DNA of 64,000 bases, taken from assembly GCF_003387475.1 (NCBI RefSeq), contig NZ_QUNO01000004.1, forward strand, positions 186,001 to 250,000. Direction: 5' to 3'. The translations under genes were made by a program, and so were the position numbers. The notes under the pieces are model-generated. The model saw only the letters and a list, made by a program, of their open reading frames with translations. It was not told the origin of the DNA and made no database searches. The first letter of the stretch is position 1. Every line of letters starts with the position of its first letter. The DNA comes from Kutzneria buriramensis. Lineage in GTDB: Bacteria > Actinomycetota > Actinomycetes > Mycobacteriales > Pseudonocardiaceae. Shown here piece after piece: positions 17,766-25,737 of the stretch.

Positions 17766-17801
17766 ATGGATAAGGGTTGTCCATGTGGATAGCTCTTATC
17801 C
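17766..17801. promoter_or_regulatory. TetR operator region with inverted GGATAAG repeats
   Basis: GGATAAG at 17768-17774 and its complement CTTATCC at 17795-17801 lie in the divergent TetR/membrane-protein promoter. The first copy is also inside an imperfect palindrome, ATGGATAAGGGTTGTCCAT (17766-17784). This is typical of a TetR operator covering a promoter. Confidence 0.6.
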
Positions 17802-17863
17802 GTTTTCACTGCTACGGTCGGCGGGGAAACGGAGCGAACCTATCCACTTCTAGGGAGACGGTC

Positions 17864-18298
17864 ATGAGCACCCACGCCCACCCGCACACCGACACCTCGA
17901 CCCTGCGCGTGGCGATCGGCGTCCTCGCCGCGGCGGTCGTCTCGATCGCCGTGAACACCGGCATCGCCCTCGGCACGATCGCGCTCGACCCGAGCGGCAC
18001 CCGTATGGGCCTCGACCTGGTCGCCTACGCGCCGCTGACGATCATCGGCGTGCTCGCCGGCACCGTCGGCTGGGCGGTCATCCGCCGCTACGCGGCCCAC
18101 GCACGGGCGACGCTGCGCGTGGTCGTGCCACTGGTGGTCGTGCTGAGCTTCATCCCCGACCTCGGGCTGTTGATCTCCGGCACCGCCGACGGTGTCAACG
18201 TCGCCGGGCTGCTGGTCATGCACGTCGTCGTCGCCACCGTCACGGTCGCGACGGCGAGCCGCGTGCTGCCGCTGGTCGGCTACCGCCGGACCGTCTAG
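17864..18298 (+). CDS. small four-helix membrane protein (DUF6069-like)
   Basis: 144 aa, ATG with AGGGAGACG upstream. Four hydrophobic helices begin near residues 17, 48, 85 and 112, with a His-rich N terminus (MSTHAHPHTD). The pattern resembles DUF6069 proteins, which are commonly paired with a divergent TetR repressor; the family name is from memory and the function unknown. It is the likely target of the adjacent TetR. Confidence 0.7.
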   Translation: MSTHAHPHTDTSTLRVAIGVLAAAVVSIAVNTGIALGTIALDPSGTRMGLDLVAYAPLTIIGVLAGTVGWAVIRRYAAHARATLRVVVPLVVVLSFIPDLGLLISGTADGVNVAGLLVMHVVVATVTVATASRVLPLVGYRRTV

Positions 18299-18732
18299 TT
18301 CACGCCCAGGCGGCGCAGCAGGTCCTCTTCGAGCCGGTCCAGCTCCTGGCTGACGGCCTTGTGCGCCGCCTTGCGACGAGCGCTGGGCATCCGCTCCGCG
18401 GCCCGCACGGCGGCGGCCAGCTGGGTGAGCCGAACCTCGCTCGTCTCGGCGAAGACGGCGTCGGAGGCGCGCAGGTCGGCGGCCGCCTTCGCGGCGCCGG
18501 CGATGCGGGCGTGCAGCGCGCCGCCGCGGCCGGAGTAGGTGGCGAGCTCGGAGACCTCGATGCCGAGCCGCCGGGCCCGCATCTTGTCCACGGCGTCACG
18601 GGCCGCCGCGGCGGCCTTCAGCGCGTACGGAGCGACAACGGGCACCACCGCCGGGCCGACGACCTTGGCCAGGCCGATCAGGTTCTTGGCGCGAGCGGGT
18701 GTGAGCCGGGGCTTCGACCGGTTGCGGGCCAC
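18295..18732 (-). CDS. conserved actinobacterial protein (DUF6474-like)
   Basis: 145 aa, strongly basic and Ala-rich. The N terminus (LTPARAKNLIGLAKVVGPAVVPVVAPYALKAAAAARD is its span, residues about 10-46) fits the DUF6474 family, followed by coiled helices to the end. The function of the family is not known to me. It converges with the DUF6069-like gene, overlapping by 4 bp, and is divergent from the TM0106-type nuclease. Confidence 0.7.
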   Translation of the reverse strand: MARNRSKPRLTPARAKNLIGLAKVVGPAVVPVVAPYALKAAAAARDAVDKMRARRLGIEVSELATYSGRGGALHARIAGAAKAAADLRASDAVFAETSEVRLTQLAAAVRAAERMPSARRKAAHKAVSQELDRLEEDLLRRLGVN

Positions 18733-18810
18733 GGCTCGACTCTAGTCCGCCCGGTGGAGATCCACCGGGCGTCGACACGGACCTCGGCGGGCGGAACTAG
18801 GCTGATCGTC

Positions 18811-20448
18811 GTGACGTCTTCGGTGCAGCTCGACGCCGGTGTGGTGACCCGCTGCCGGCGGCGCGTGCACCTGGAGAACGACCCGACCATGGTGGACGCC
18901 CCCAAGGCCCCGCCGGACCCCACCGGCGAGCAGCGCCGCGCCGACGCGATGGCGCACCGCCGGGCGGTGGCCGACCGGATGGCGAAGATGGCTGGCTCGG
19001 CCTGGACCGAGATCCCGCTGGACGCCAAGCCTGCCGACCGGGAGCGGGCGACGGTGGCGGCGTTGTCCGCAGGCGCGCCGTTCGTCTGGGCCCCGCAGCT
19101 GCCCAGGGATCCCGCCGGCGGCCGTCGCGGCGGCATCGACCTGCTGGTCCGCGTGAGCACGGGATACGTCCCGGTGCTGGTGGTCCGGCACAAGGTCACC
19201 GACCCGGGCAGCGGGGCCCGCACCTCGCCGCTGAGCGAGCCGACGCCGATCGGCATCCGCTCCGACCCGCTGCGCAAGGTCCGCCCGCAGCCCCGTGACC
19301 AGCTCCGACTCGCCCACGCGCAGCGCATGCTCCAGGCCGGCGGCTTCGCCGCCAGCGGTCGTTCGTACGGCGGCGTGGTGGGCATGGACGCCGACGTCGT
19401 CCTCTGGCACGACCTGGACGCGCCGACCTGGCCGGGCGCGCGCACCGCCCTCTCCGAGTACGACATGCGCTTCGCCGACCGGCTGGCCGTGGCGAACGCC
19501 GCGAGCACCGGGGCGGAACCGCTGGCCCGGCCGTCCCGGATCGTGGAGTGCCGCAGCTGCCCCTGGTGGCCGATCTGCGAGACGGCGCTGACCGAGTCCC
19601 GCGACGTGAGCCTGGTGGTGCGCGGCGAGGATGCCTTCGCGCTGCGCAAACTGGGCGTCTCCACCGTCGACGAGCTGGCCGCGATGGATCCGGCGACGAA
19701 ACTGGCCACGCCGCTGGTCGGCATGCCGCTGTCGGACGCCGTGGTGCTGGCCCGGGCGTGGCTGCGGGACCTGGCGGTCGTCCGCCGGGTGCGCAACGTG
19801 CGGGTGCCCCGCGCGGACATCGAGGTCGACATCGACATGGAGAGCTTCGGCGACGCCGGGGCGTACATGTGGGGCTGCCTGCTGACCGGCAAGGACATCG
19901 GCGAGCCGCAGGGCTACCGGCCGTTCGTGTCGTGGGAGCCGCTGCCGGACGACGACGAGGCGCGGTCCTTCGGCGAGTTCTGGACGTGGCTGATGCGCAT
20001 TCGGGACCGGGCGCTCGCGCACAACCTGACGTTCCGCGCCTACTGCTACAACGAGCTGGCGGAGAACCGCTGGCTGCTGTCGTCGGCGGAGCGCTTCGCC
20101 GGCAAGCCCGGCGTGCCGACCGTCGCCCAGGTGAACGCCTTCATTCGCGATCCGGCCTGGGTGGACGTGTTCGGCGTGGTCCGCGACCAGTTCCTGTGCG
20201 CCCACGGCAAGGGCCTGAAGATCATCGCCCCGGTCGCCGGCTTCCACTGGCGCGACCCGGAGGCCGGCGGCGAGAACTCGATGCGCTGGTACCGGGACGC
20301 CGTCGGCATGGACGGGGCGCCGGCCGAGGTGTCCCAGCGGCAGCGGCTGCTGGAGTACAACGAGGACGACGTCCGCGCCACGCTGGCGCTGCGGGAGTGG
20401 ATGAGCTCGCCGGCGATGGACGAGCTGCCCTTCGCCGGCGACCTCTGA
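18811..20448 (+). CDS. TM0106 family RecB-like putative nuclease
   Basis: 545 aa from the GTG at 18811. It has a RecB-like nuclease N-terminal half, including a beta-strand region GGIDLLVRVSTGYVPVLVV and a four-Cys-type cluster (ECRSCPWWPICE). The C-terminal half carries RNase H-like acidic motifs (VDIDMESFGDAGAYMWG and a final LEYNEDDVRATLALREW, typical of DEDD exonucleases). It probably acts in DNA or RNA processing; the substrate is unknown. A much longer open frame upstream of the GTG lies opposite the DUF6474 gene and is rejected. Confidence 0.85.
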   Translation: MTSSVQLDAGVVTRCRRRVHLENDPTMVDAPKAPPDPTGEQRRADAMAHRRAVADRMAKMAGSAWTEIPLDAKPADRERATVAALSAGAPFVWAPQLPRDPAGGRRGGIDLLVRVSTGYVPVLVVRHKVTDPGSGARTSPLSEPTPIGIRSDPLRKVRPQPRDQLRLAHAQRMLQAGGFAASGRSYGGVVGMDADVVLWHDLDAPTWPGARTALSEYDMRFADRLAVANAASTGAEPLARPSRIVECRSCPWWPICETALTESRDVSLVVRGEDAFALRKLGVSTVDELAAMDPATKLATPLVGMPLSDAVVLARAWLRDLAVVRRVRNVRVPRADIEVDIDMESFGDAGAYMWGCLLTGKDIGEPQGYRPFVSWEPLPDDDEARSFGEFWTWLMRIRDRALAHNLTFRAYCYNELAENRWLLSSAERFAGKPGVPTVAQVNAFIRDPAWVDVFGVVRDQFLCAHGKGLKIIAPVAGFHWRDPEAGGENSMRWYRDAVGMDGAPAEVSQRQRLLEYNEDDVRATLALREWMSSPAMDELPFAGDL

Positions 20449-20452
20449 GCCC

Positions 20453-21211
20453 CTAGCGCGGGGCCATGCGCAGCGAGCCGTCCATGCGGATGACCTCGCC
20501 GTTCAGGTAGTCGTGCTCGACGATGGCGACCGCGAGCTGCGCGTACTCGTCGGGACGGCCGAGGCGCTTGGGGAACGGCACGCCGGAGGCCAGGCCGGCG
20601 CGGAACTCCTCGGAGACGCCGGCCAGCATCGGGGTGTCGATGATGCCGGGGGCGATGGTCATCACCCGGATGCCGGAGGAGGCCAGCTCGCGGGCGGCCG
20701 GCAGGGTCAAGCCGACGACGCCGCCCTTGGACGAGGAGTAGGCGGCCTGCCCGATCTGGCCGTCGAATGCGGCCACCGAGGCGGTGTTGATCACGACGCC
20801 GCGCTGCCCGTCGTCCAGCGCGGGGGTCTTGGCGATGGCGTCGGCAGCCAGCCGCAGCACGTTGAAGGTGCCGATCAGGTTGACTTCGATGACCTTCCGG
20901 TACGTGTCGAGGTCGTGCGGGCCGTTCTTGCCGACGATCCGGCCGGCGGTGCCCACCCCCGCGCAGTTCACGGTGATGCGCAGCGGCGCGCCGGCGGCGA
21001 CCACGGTGTCCACCGCGGTCTGCACCTGCTCGGCGCTGGTGACGTCCGCCTCGACGTAGGTCACGCCGTCGACGGCCTCGGCGTTGGCGACCGCCTTGGG
21101 CAGGTCGAGGGCGAACACCTTGGCGCCACGGGCGGCCAGCGCCCGCGCCGTCGCCCCGCCCAGCCCCGAAGCCCCACCGGTCACGATCGCCGCGTTGTCA
21201 GAGATCTGCAT
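20453..21211 (-). CDS. SDR family 3-hydroxyacyl-CoA dehydrogenase-like oxidoreductase
   Basis: 252 aa, typical classical SDR length. The NAD-binding motif is TGGASGLGGA, the structural NCAG motif is NCAGVG, and the catalytic Ser plus YSSSK are present. The sequence most resembles type II 3-hydroxyacyl-CoA dehydrogenases (17beta-HSD10-like), with VFALDLPKA and PFPKRLGRPDEYA, so a role in fatty acid or branched-chain oxidation is likely. No beta-oxidation partners are adjacent. Confidence 0.85.
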   Translation of the reverse strand: MQISDNAAIVTGGASGLGGATARALAARGAKVFALDLPKAVANAEAVDGVTYVEADVTSAEQVQTAVDTVVAAGAPLRITVNCAGVGTAGRIVGKNGPHDLDTYRKVIEVNLIGTFNVLRLAADAIAKTPALDDGQRGVVINTASVAAFDGQIGQAAYSSSKGGVVGLTLPAARELASSGIRVMTIAPGIIDTPMLAGVSEEFRAGLASGVPFPKRLGRPDEYAQLAVAIVEHDYLNGEVIRMDGSLRMAPR

Positions 21212-21237
21212 TCGGCGAGGCTAACCTGCTGTATCGA

Positions 21238-21351
21238 TCAGACGTCGTGTCGGTCGGAGCGGTCCTGCAACAGGTGCAGCATCGCCAGCAGCGGCAGCGC
21301 CACCACCAGCGCGCCGCCCACGAACAGGCCCGCGATCTGAAGAAGTTCCAT
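21238..21351 (-). CDS. 37-aa single-helix membrane peptide
   Basis: A short frame starting MELLQIAGLFVGGALVVAL and ending RSDRHDV, with one clear membrane helix (residues 3-26) followed by a charged tail. The start lacks a good ribosome site, but TTGACA overlaps it and a leaderless message is possible. It stands in the gap between the SDR and aldo/keto reductase genes, on the same strand as both. A small membrane protein is plausible; codon use is consistent with coding. Confidence 0.5.
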   Translation of the reverse strand: MELLQIAGLFVGGALVVALPLLAMLHLLQDRSDRHDV

Positions 21352-21439
21352 GTCAACAAGGGTGCGCGCGCCGAGCTTGATCCCGCGTCCGCCGCTGGTG
21401 CCGTTCCGGCCTACAACCGGGGGATGACGGACATCACAC

Positions 21440-22402
21440 TCAGCGACGACCCGGCGGACATATTTCGTCTAGGAGCTCCAGGTCGGTGGGGGTGAGCGCG
21501 AACTCGCCGGCGCGGGCGTTGGCGCGCACCTGCTCGGGGCTGGTCGCGCCGCAGATCACGGACGCCACCGTGGACTGCGCGGCCAGCCAGCCGATCGCCA
21601 GCCGCACCATCGGCACGTCCCGCTCGTCGGCGAAGGCCCGCAGCTTCTCGATGCGATCCCACGGCGCCTCCGACAGCAGCCGCTCGCGGCCGGACAGCCG
21701 GCTGCCGATCGGCGCCTCGCCGTCCTGCCGGTACTTGCCGGTGAGGAGCCCGTTAGCGAGCGGGAAGTACGGCAGCATGCCCAGCCCGAACCGCTCGCAC
21801 GCCGGCAGCACCTCGCGCTCCACCTCCCGCTCCAGCAGCGAGTAGTGGTTCTGCGCGGACACCGGCGCGGCCACGTGCTCGTACATCGCGGTCCACGCGG
21901 CGTCGGCGATCTGCCAGCCGGCGAGGTTGCAGTGACCGACGTAGCGGATCTTGCCCTCGTGCACGAGGTCGTCCAGCACGGACAGCGTCTCCGCCAGCGG
22001 AGTGCGCGGGTCCGGGCGATGCAGCTGGTAGAGGTCGATCCAGTCGGTGTTCAGGCGCCGCAGCGACGACTCCACCGCCCGCCGCACGTATCGCCGCGAG
22101 CCACGGGCGCCGAAGTCGGGACCGTTGACGCCCTGCATGTCCACGCCGAACTTGGTCGCGATCACGGCGTGCTCGCGACGGCCGGATAGCGCTTGCCCGA
22201 GCAGCTCCTCGCTGCGGCCGCGCGGCGCGCCGTACACGTCGGCCACGTCGAAGAACGAGATCCCGTTGTCCAGCGCGGCTTCCACCACCGACCGCGCGCC
22301 GGCCAGCGTCTCGGTGGCCGTGCCCGGTCTGCCCAAGTTGTTGCACCCGAGGCCCACCACGCTCACGACCAGACCGGAATCACCAAGGCGACGTTGCTCC
22401 AC
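21440..22402 (-). CDS. aldo/keto reductase
   Basis: 320 aa, NADPH-dependent (alpha/beta)8 barrel of the YdhF/Gre-type group. The AKR catalytic tetrad is visible: Asp and Tyr in DVADVYGAPRGRSEELLG, Lys in VIATKFG, and His in YVGHCNLAGW. It reduces small carbonyl compounds; the substrate is not predictable. It is divergent from UDP-glucose dehydrogenase, with a perfect palindrome in the gap. Confidence 0.88.
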   Translation of the reverse strand: MEQRRLGDSGLVVSVVGLGCNNLGRPGTATETLAGARSVVEAALDNGISFFDVADVYGAPRGRSEELLGQALSGRREHAVIATKFGVDMQGVNGPDFGARGSRRYVRRAVESSLRRLNTDWIDLYQLHRPDPRTPLAETLSVLDDLVHEGKIRYVGHCNLAGWQIADAAWTAMYEHVAAPVSAQNHYSLLEREVEREVLPACERFGLGMLPYFPLANGLLTGKYRQDGEAPIGSRLSGRERLLSEAPWDRIEKLRAFADERDVPMVRLAIGWLAAQSTVASVICGATSPEQVRANARAGEFALTPTDLELLDEICPPGRR

Positions 22403-22423
22403 GGGCGGTCACCCTAACCCGCA

Positions 22424-22435
22424 GGTAGCGCTACC
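22424..22435. promoter_or_regulatory. perfect palindrome GGTAGCGCTACC, LacI-type operator candidate
   Basis: A 12-bp perfect palindrome with a central CG lies 21 bp upstream of the aldo/keto reductase start and about 100 bp from ugd. The form matches LacI-family operators. No LacI gene is present in the window. Confidence 0.45.
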
Positions 22436-22536
22436 GGGTGTTCACCACCTGTACGGCCTAAGCCAGCGGGCATGTCAACTCCGCCTGCGACCGTCGCTGA
22501 GGGGAAGCTCCTGCGACCAGGTCGGGGTGGTGCGAG

Positions 22537-23850
22537 GTGTTCGCTCGTCGAATCGCGGTGATCGGGACCGGGTACGTGGGTCTGACCACGGGGGCCTGTC
22601 TGGCCTCGCTCGGACACCACGTGGTGTGCGCGGACGTGGACGTGGCGAAGGTGGAGCGGCTGCGGGCCGGCAAGGTGACGATCCTCGAACCGGGGCTGGC
22701 CGAGCTGGTCGCCGAGGGGCAGGCCGGCGGCCGGCTGGAGTTCGTGGTGGGCGCGGCGGCCGCGGTCGGCGACGCCGAGGTGGTGTTCCTGTGCGTGCCG
22801 ACGCCGATGGGGCAGGGCGGCGCGGCCGACCTCGCCGCGGTCGAGTCGGTGATCTCCGAGGTCCGGACCATCCTGCCGGTGGGCAGCATCGTGGTGAACA
22901 AGTCGACGGTGCCGGTCGGCACCGCGGCCCGGGTCTCCAACCTGCTCAAGCGCAAGGACGTGCCGGTGGTGTCCAACCCGGAGTTCCTGCGCGAGGGCAC
23001 GGCGGTGCACGACTTCCTCAACCCGGACCGGATCGTCGTCGGCTGCGACATCCAGGACGCCGCCGAGCGGGTCGCGGCGCTGTACTCCCGGCTGGGCGCG
23101 CCGACCGTGCTCACCGACGCGGCCAGCGCCGAGATGGTCAAGTACGCGGCCAACTGCTTCCTGGCGATGAAGCTCTCCTACGTCAACGCGATCGCCGAGC
23201 TGTGCGAGCGGCTGGGCGCGGACGTCGCGGACGTCACCGAGGGCATGGGCTACGACCGCCGCATCGGGCAGTCCTTCCTCCAGCCCGGCCCCGGCTGGGG
23301 CGGCTCCTGCCTGCCCAAGGACACCCAGGCGCTGCTCCAGGTCGCCGCGGCCGTCGGCTACGACTTCTCCCTGCTCCAGGCCACCATCGACACCAACACC
23401 CACCAGCGGCAGCTGATCGTCGCCAAGATCCGCGAGGCGGCCGGCGGGCGGCTGCGGGGCCGCCGGATCGGCCTGCTGGGCCTGGCCTTCAAGGCGGGCA
23501 CCAACGACCTGCGCGACTCGCCGGCGCTGGCCGTCGCCGCGCTGCTGCGGGCCGAGGGGGCCGAGCTCACCGGCTACGACCCGGGCATCGACCAGCACGT
23601 CGACGGCGTGCGGGTGGTCTCCGACCCGTACGAGGCGGCCAAGGACGCCGACACCGTCGTCGTCCTCACCGAGTGGCCGGAGTTCCGGGGTCTGGACTGG
23701 ACCCGCGTCGGCGAGCTGGCCGCCGGGTCGGTGGTCGTCGACACCCGCAACCACCTGGACCCGGACGCCCTGCGCCGCAGCGGCCTGACCTGGTGGGGCG
23801 TCGGCCGCGGGCACCTGGACCTGGGACAGGACCTCGCCGCCGTGATCTGA
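22537..23850 (+). CDS. ugd: UDP-glucose 6-dehydrogenase
   Basis: 437 aa. It oxidises UDP-glucose to UDP-glucuronate with two NAD+, supplying precursors for cell-surface polysaccharide. The N-terminal Rossmann motif is GTGYVGLTTG. The catalytic cysteine lies in GWGGSCLPKD and the central domain has EMVKYAANCFLAMK. The C-terminal UDP-binding domain includes GLAFKAGTNDLRDSPAL. The start is GTG at 22537. The stop overlaps the next start (TGATG); coupling to a gamma-glutamyltransferase homologue is not an obvious functional pairing. Confidence 0.95.
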   Translation: MFARRIAVIGTGYVGLTTGACLASLGHHVVCADVDVAKVERLRAGKVTILEPGLAELVAEGQAGGRLEFVVGAAAAVGDAEVVFLCVPTPMGQGGAADLAAVESVISEVRTILPVGSIVVNKSTVPVGTAARVSNLLKRKDVPVVSNPEFLREGTAVHDFLNPDRIVVGCDIQDAAERVAALYSRLGAPTVLTDAASAEMVKYAANCFLAMKLSYVNAIAELCERLGADVADVTEGMGYDRRIGQSFLQPGPGWGGSCLPKDTQALLQVAAAVGYDFSLLQATIDTNTHQRQLIVAKIREAAGGRLRGRRIGLLGLAFKAGTNDLRDSPALAVAALLRAEGAELTGYDPGIDQHVDGVRVVSDPYEAAKDADTVVVLTEWPEFRGLDWTRVGELAAGSVVVDTRNHLDPDALRRSGLTWWGVGRGHLDLGQDLAAVI

Positions 23851-25655
23851 TGGGGGTCATGTTCACCACTCGCCCGGAGCTCGCCGGCACCGTCGGCATG
23901 GTCGCGTCCACCCACTGGCTCGCCTCCGCCGCCGGCATGGCGGTGCTGGAGTCCGGCGGCAACGCGTTCGACGCCGCTGCGGCGGCCGGGTTCGTGTTGC
24001 AGGTGGTGGAGCCGCACCTGGTCGGACCGGGCGGCGAGGTGCCGGCGATCTTCGTGACGGCCGAGGACCCGACGCCGCGGGTGCTGTGCTCGCAGGGCGT
24101 GGCGCCGGCGGGGGCGACCATCGAGCACTACCGGGGCCTCGGCCTGGACCTGGTGCCGGGCAGCGGCCTGCTGGCCGCAGTCGTGCCGGGCGCCTGGGAC
24201 GGCTGGCTGACGCTGCTGCGCGATCACGGCACGAAGTCGCTGCGCGAGGTGCTGGACTACGCGATCGGCTACGCCCGCAACGGTTTCCCGCTGGTGGAGC
24301 GGATTCCCGCCACGATCGGCGGCGTCCAGGAGCTGTTCGCCGAGCACTGGCCGACCTCCGCCGAGCTGTGGCTGCCCGACGGCAAGGTGCCCGTCGCCGG
24401 CACGCTCTTCCGCAATCCGGTACTCGCCGGCACCTGGGAGCGGCTGCTGAGCGAGGCGGAAGCCGCCGGCGGCGGCCGGGAAGCGCAGATCGAGGCGGCG
24501 CGGAAGGCCTGGTACCAGGGCTTTGTCGCCGAGGAGATCGAGGCCTTCAGCCGGAAGCCGCACCGGGACAGTTCGGGGCGCGACCACGCCGGCGTGCTGA
24601 CCGCGCAGGACCTGGCCACCTGGTCGGCGACCTACGAGGACCCGGTGACCGTGCAGGTCGGGGACTGGACGCTGGCCAAGTGCGGGCCGTGGAGCCAGGG
24701 GCCGGCGCTGGCGCAGCAGGTGCTGATGCTGCACGAGCTGCGGGACCGGTTGAAGTACGTGGACGGCGTGCCGACAGCGGAGACCGTGCACCTGGCCATC
24801 GAGGCGGCGAAGCTCGCCTTCGCCGACCGTGAGGCCTGGTACGGCGACAGCGCCGACGTGCCCATCGACGACCTGCTCTCTGCCGAGTACACCGCCTCCC
24901 GAGTGGCTTTGATCGGCGAAAGCGCTTCCCTGGAGCTGCGGCCGGGCTCACCGGGCGGCCGCGAGCCGCGCCTGCCGGAGTTCATCGCCGCCGGGCGGGG
25001 CATCGGCGGCGACGACTCGCCCATGAACGCGGCGGTCGGCGAGCCGACGGTCACCCGGGAGGGCGAAACACGCGGCGACACCGTGCACATCGACGTGGCG
25101 GACCGCTGGGGCAACGTCATCTCCGCGACGCCGTCCGGCGGCTGGCTCCAGTCGTCGCCGACGATCCCGTCGCTGGGCTTCGCGCTCGGCAGCCGGGCCC
25201 AGATGTTCTGGCTGGAGGAGGGACTGCCGGCGTCGCTGGCACCAGGCCGTCGGCCGCGGACCACGCTGAGCCCGTCGCTGGCCCTGCGCGCCGGGGCGCC
25301 GCTGGCCTTCGGCACGCCCGGCGGCGACCAGCAGGACCAGTGGCAGCTGTGCTTCTGGCTGGCGCACACCGTCGGCGGCCTCGACCTCCAGGCCGCGATC
25401 GACGCGCCGATGTGGCACTCCGGCGCCTTCCCGCTGTCGTTCTATCCGCGCAGCTGGCAGCCCGGCGAGCTGGTCGCGGAGTCGCGGCTCGGCGCCGCCG
25501 CCCTCGACGAGCTGCGGGCCCGTGGCCACCAGGTGGTCGACGCCGGCCCGTGGGCGCTCGGGCGGCTGTCCGCGGTGTCCCGCGACCCGGCGACCGGGCT
25601 GCTCCGGGCCGGCGCCAACGCCCGTGGCATGCAGGGATACGCCGTCGGCCGGTGA
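23850..25655 (+). CDS. gamma-glutamyltransferase family protein
   Basis: 601 aa, one polypeptide that would self-cleave into two chains. The N-terminal region ASTHWLASAAGMAVLESGGNAFDAA is typical. The likely processing threonine is in GDTVHIDVADRWGN, equivalent to the TTH motif of Ggt. No signal peptide is seen, so it is probably cytoplasmic; it may hydrolyse a gamma-glutamyl or cephalosporin-type amide rather than glutathione. It is coupled to ugd by a TGATG overlap. A frame opening far upstream through ugd is a shadow. Confidence 0.87.
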   Translation: MGVMFTTRPELAGTVGMVASTHWLASAAGMAVLESGGNAFDAAAAAGFVLQVVEPHLVGPGGEVPAIFVTAEDPTPRVLCSQGVAPAGATIEHYRGLGLDLVPGSGLLAAVVPGAWDGWLTLLRDHGTKSLREVLDYAIGYARNGFPLVERIPATIGGVQELFAEHWPTSAELWLPDGKVPVAGTLFRNPVLAGTWERLLSEAEAAGGGREAQIEAARKAWYQGFVAEEIEAFSRKPHRDSSGRDHAGVLTAQDLATWSATYEDPVTVQVGDWTLAKCGPWSQGPALAQQVLMLHELRDRLKYVDGVPTAETVHLAIEAAKLAFADREAWYGDSADVPIDDLLSAEYTASRVALIGESASLELRPGSPGGREPRLPEFIAAGRGIGGDDSPMNAAVGEPTVTREGETRGDTVHIDVADRWGNVISATPSGGWLQSSPTIPSLGFALGSRAQMFWLEEGLPASLAPGRRPRTTLSPSLALRAGAPLAFGTPGGDQQDQWQLCFWLAHTVGGLDLQAAIDAPMWHSGAFPLSFYPRSWQPGELVAESRLGAAALDELRARGHQVVDAGPWALGRLSAVSRDPATGLLRAGANARGMQGYAVGR

Positions 25656-25658
25656 ACA

Positions 25659-25676
25659 ACGTTCCACGTGGAACGT
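25659..25676. promoter_or_regulatory. parS: candidate parS site (18-bp perfect palindrome)
   Basis: ACGTTCCACGTGGAACGT is a perfect palindrome whose core GTTCCACGTGGAAC matches the ParB-binding consensus TGTTNCACGTGAAACA at 14 of 16 positions, the differences being symmetric. It lies in the 82-bp gap before a sensor kinase gene. An operator for an unknown regulator is the alternative. Confidence 0.6.
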
Positions 25677-25737
25677 AGTACGCATTGCCGCTCGGTGACG
25701 TACGCGGGACGGCCCCCGATGTCGTAGCGTCGGCTCC

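Noticed and set aside
17777-17790. TTGTCCATG and TGTGGATAG, both one mismatch from DnaA boxes
   Set aside because: They overlap the TetR operator repeats, which explain them better.
21205-21230. Possible IdeR iron box half-site (GGCTAACCT)
   Set aside because: The left half of the IdeR consensus is absent.
22614-22627. ACACCACGTGGTGT palindrome
   Set aside because: It lies within ugd codons and differs from the parS core, so chance is the simplest explanation.
22047-25655. Very long open frame (over 1,200 codons) spanning ugd and the gamma-glutamyltransferase
   Set aside because: Only its last 601 codons resemble a protein; the first part is the alternate frame of ugd and the reductase and is compositionally Arg/Gly noise, a common effect of high GC.
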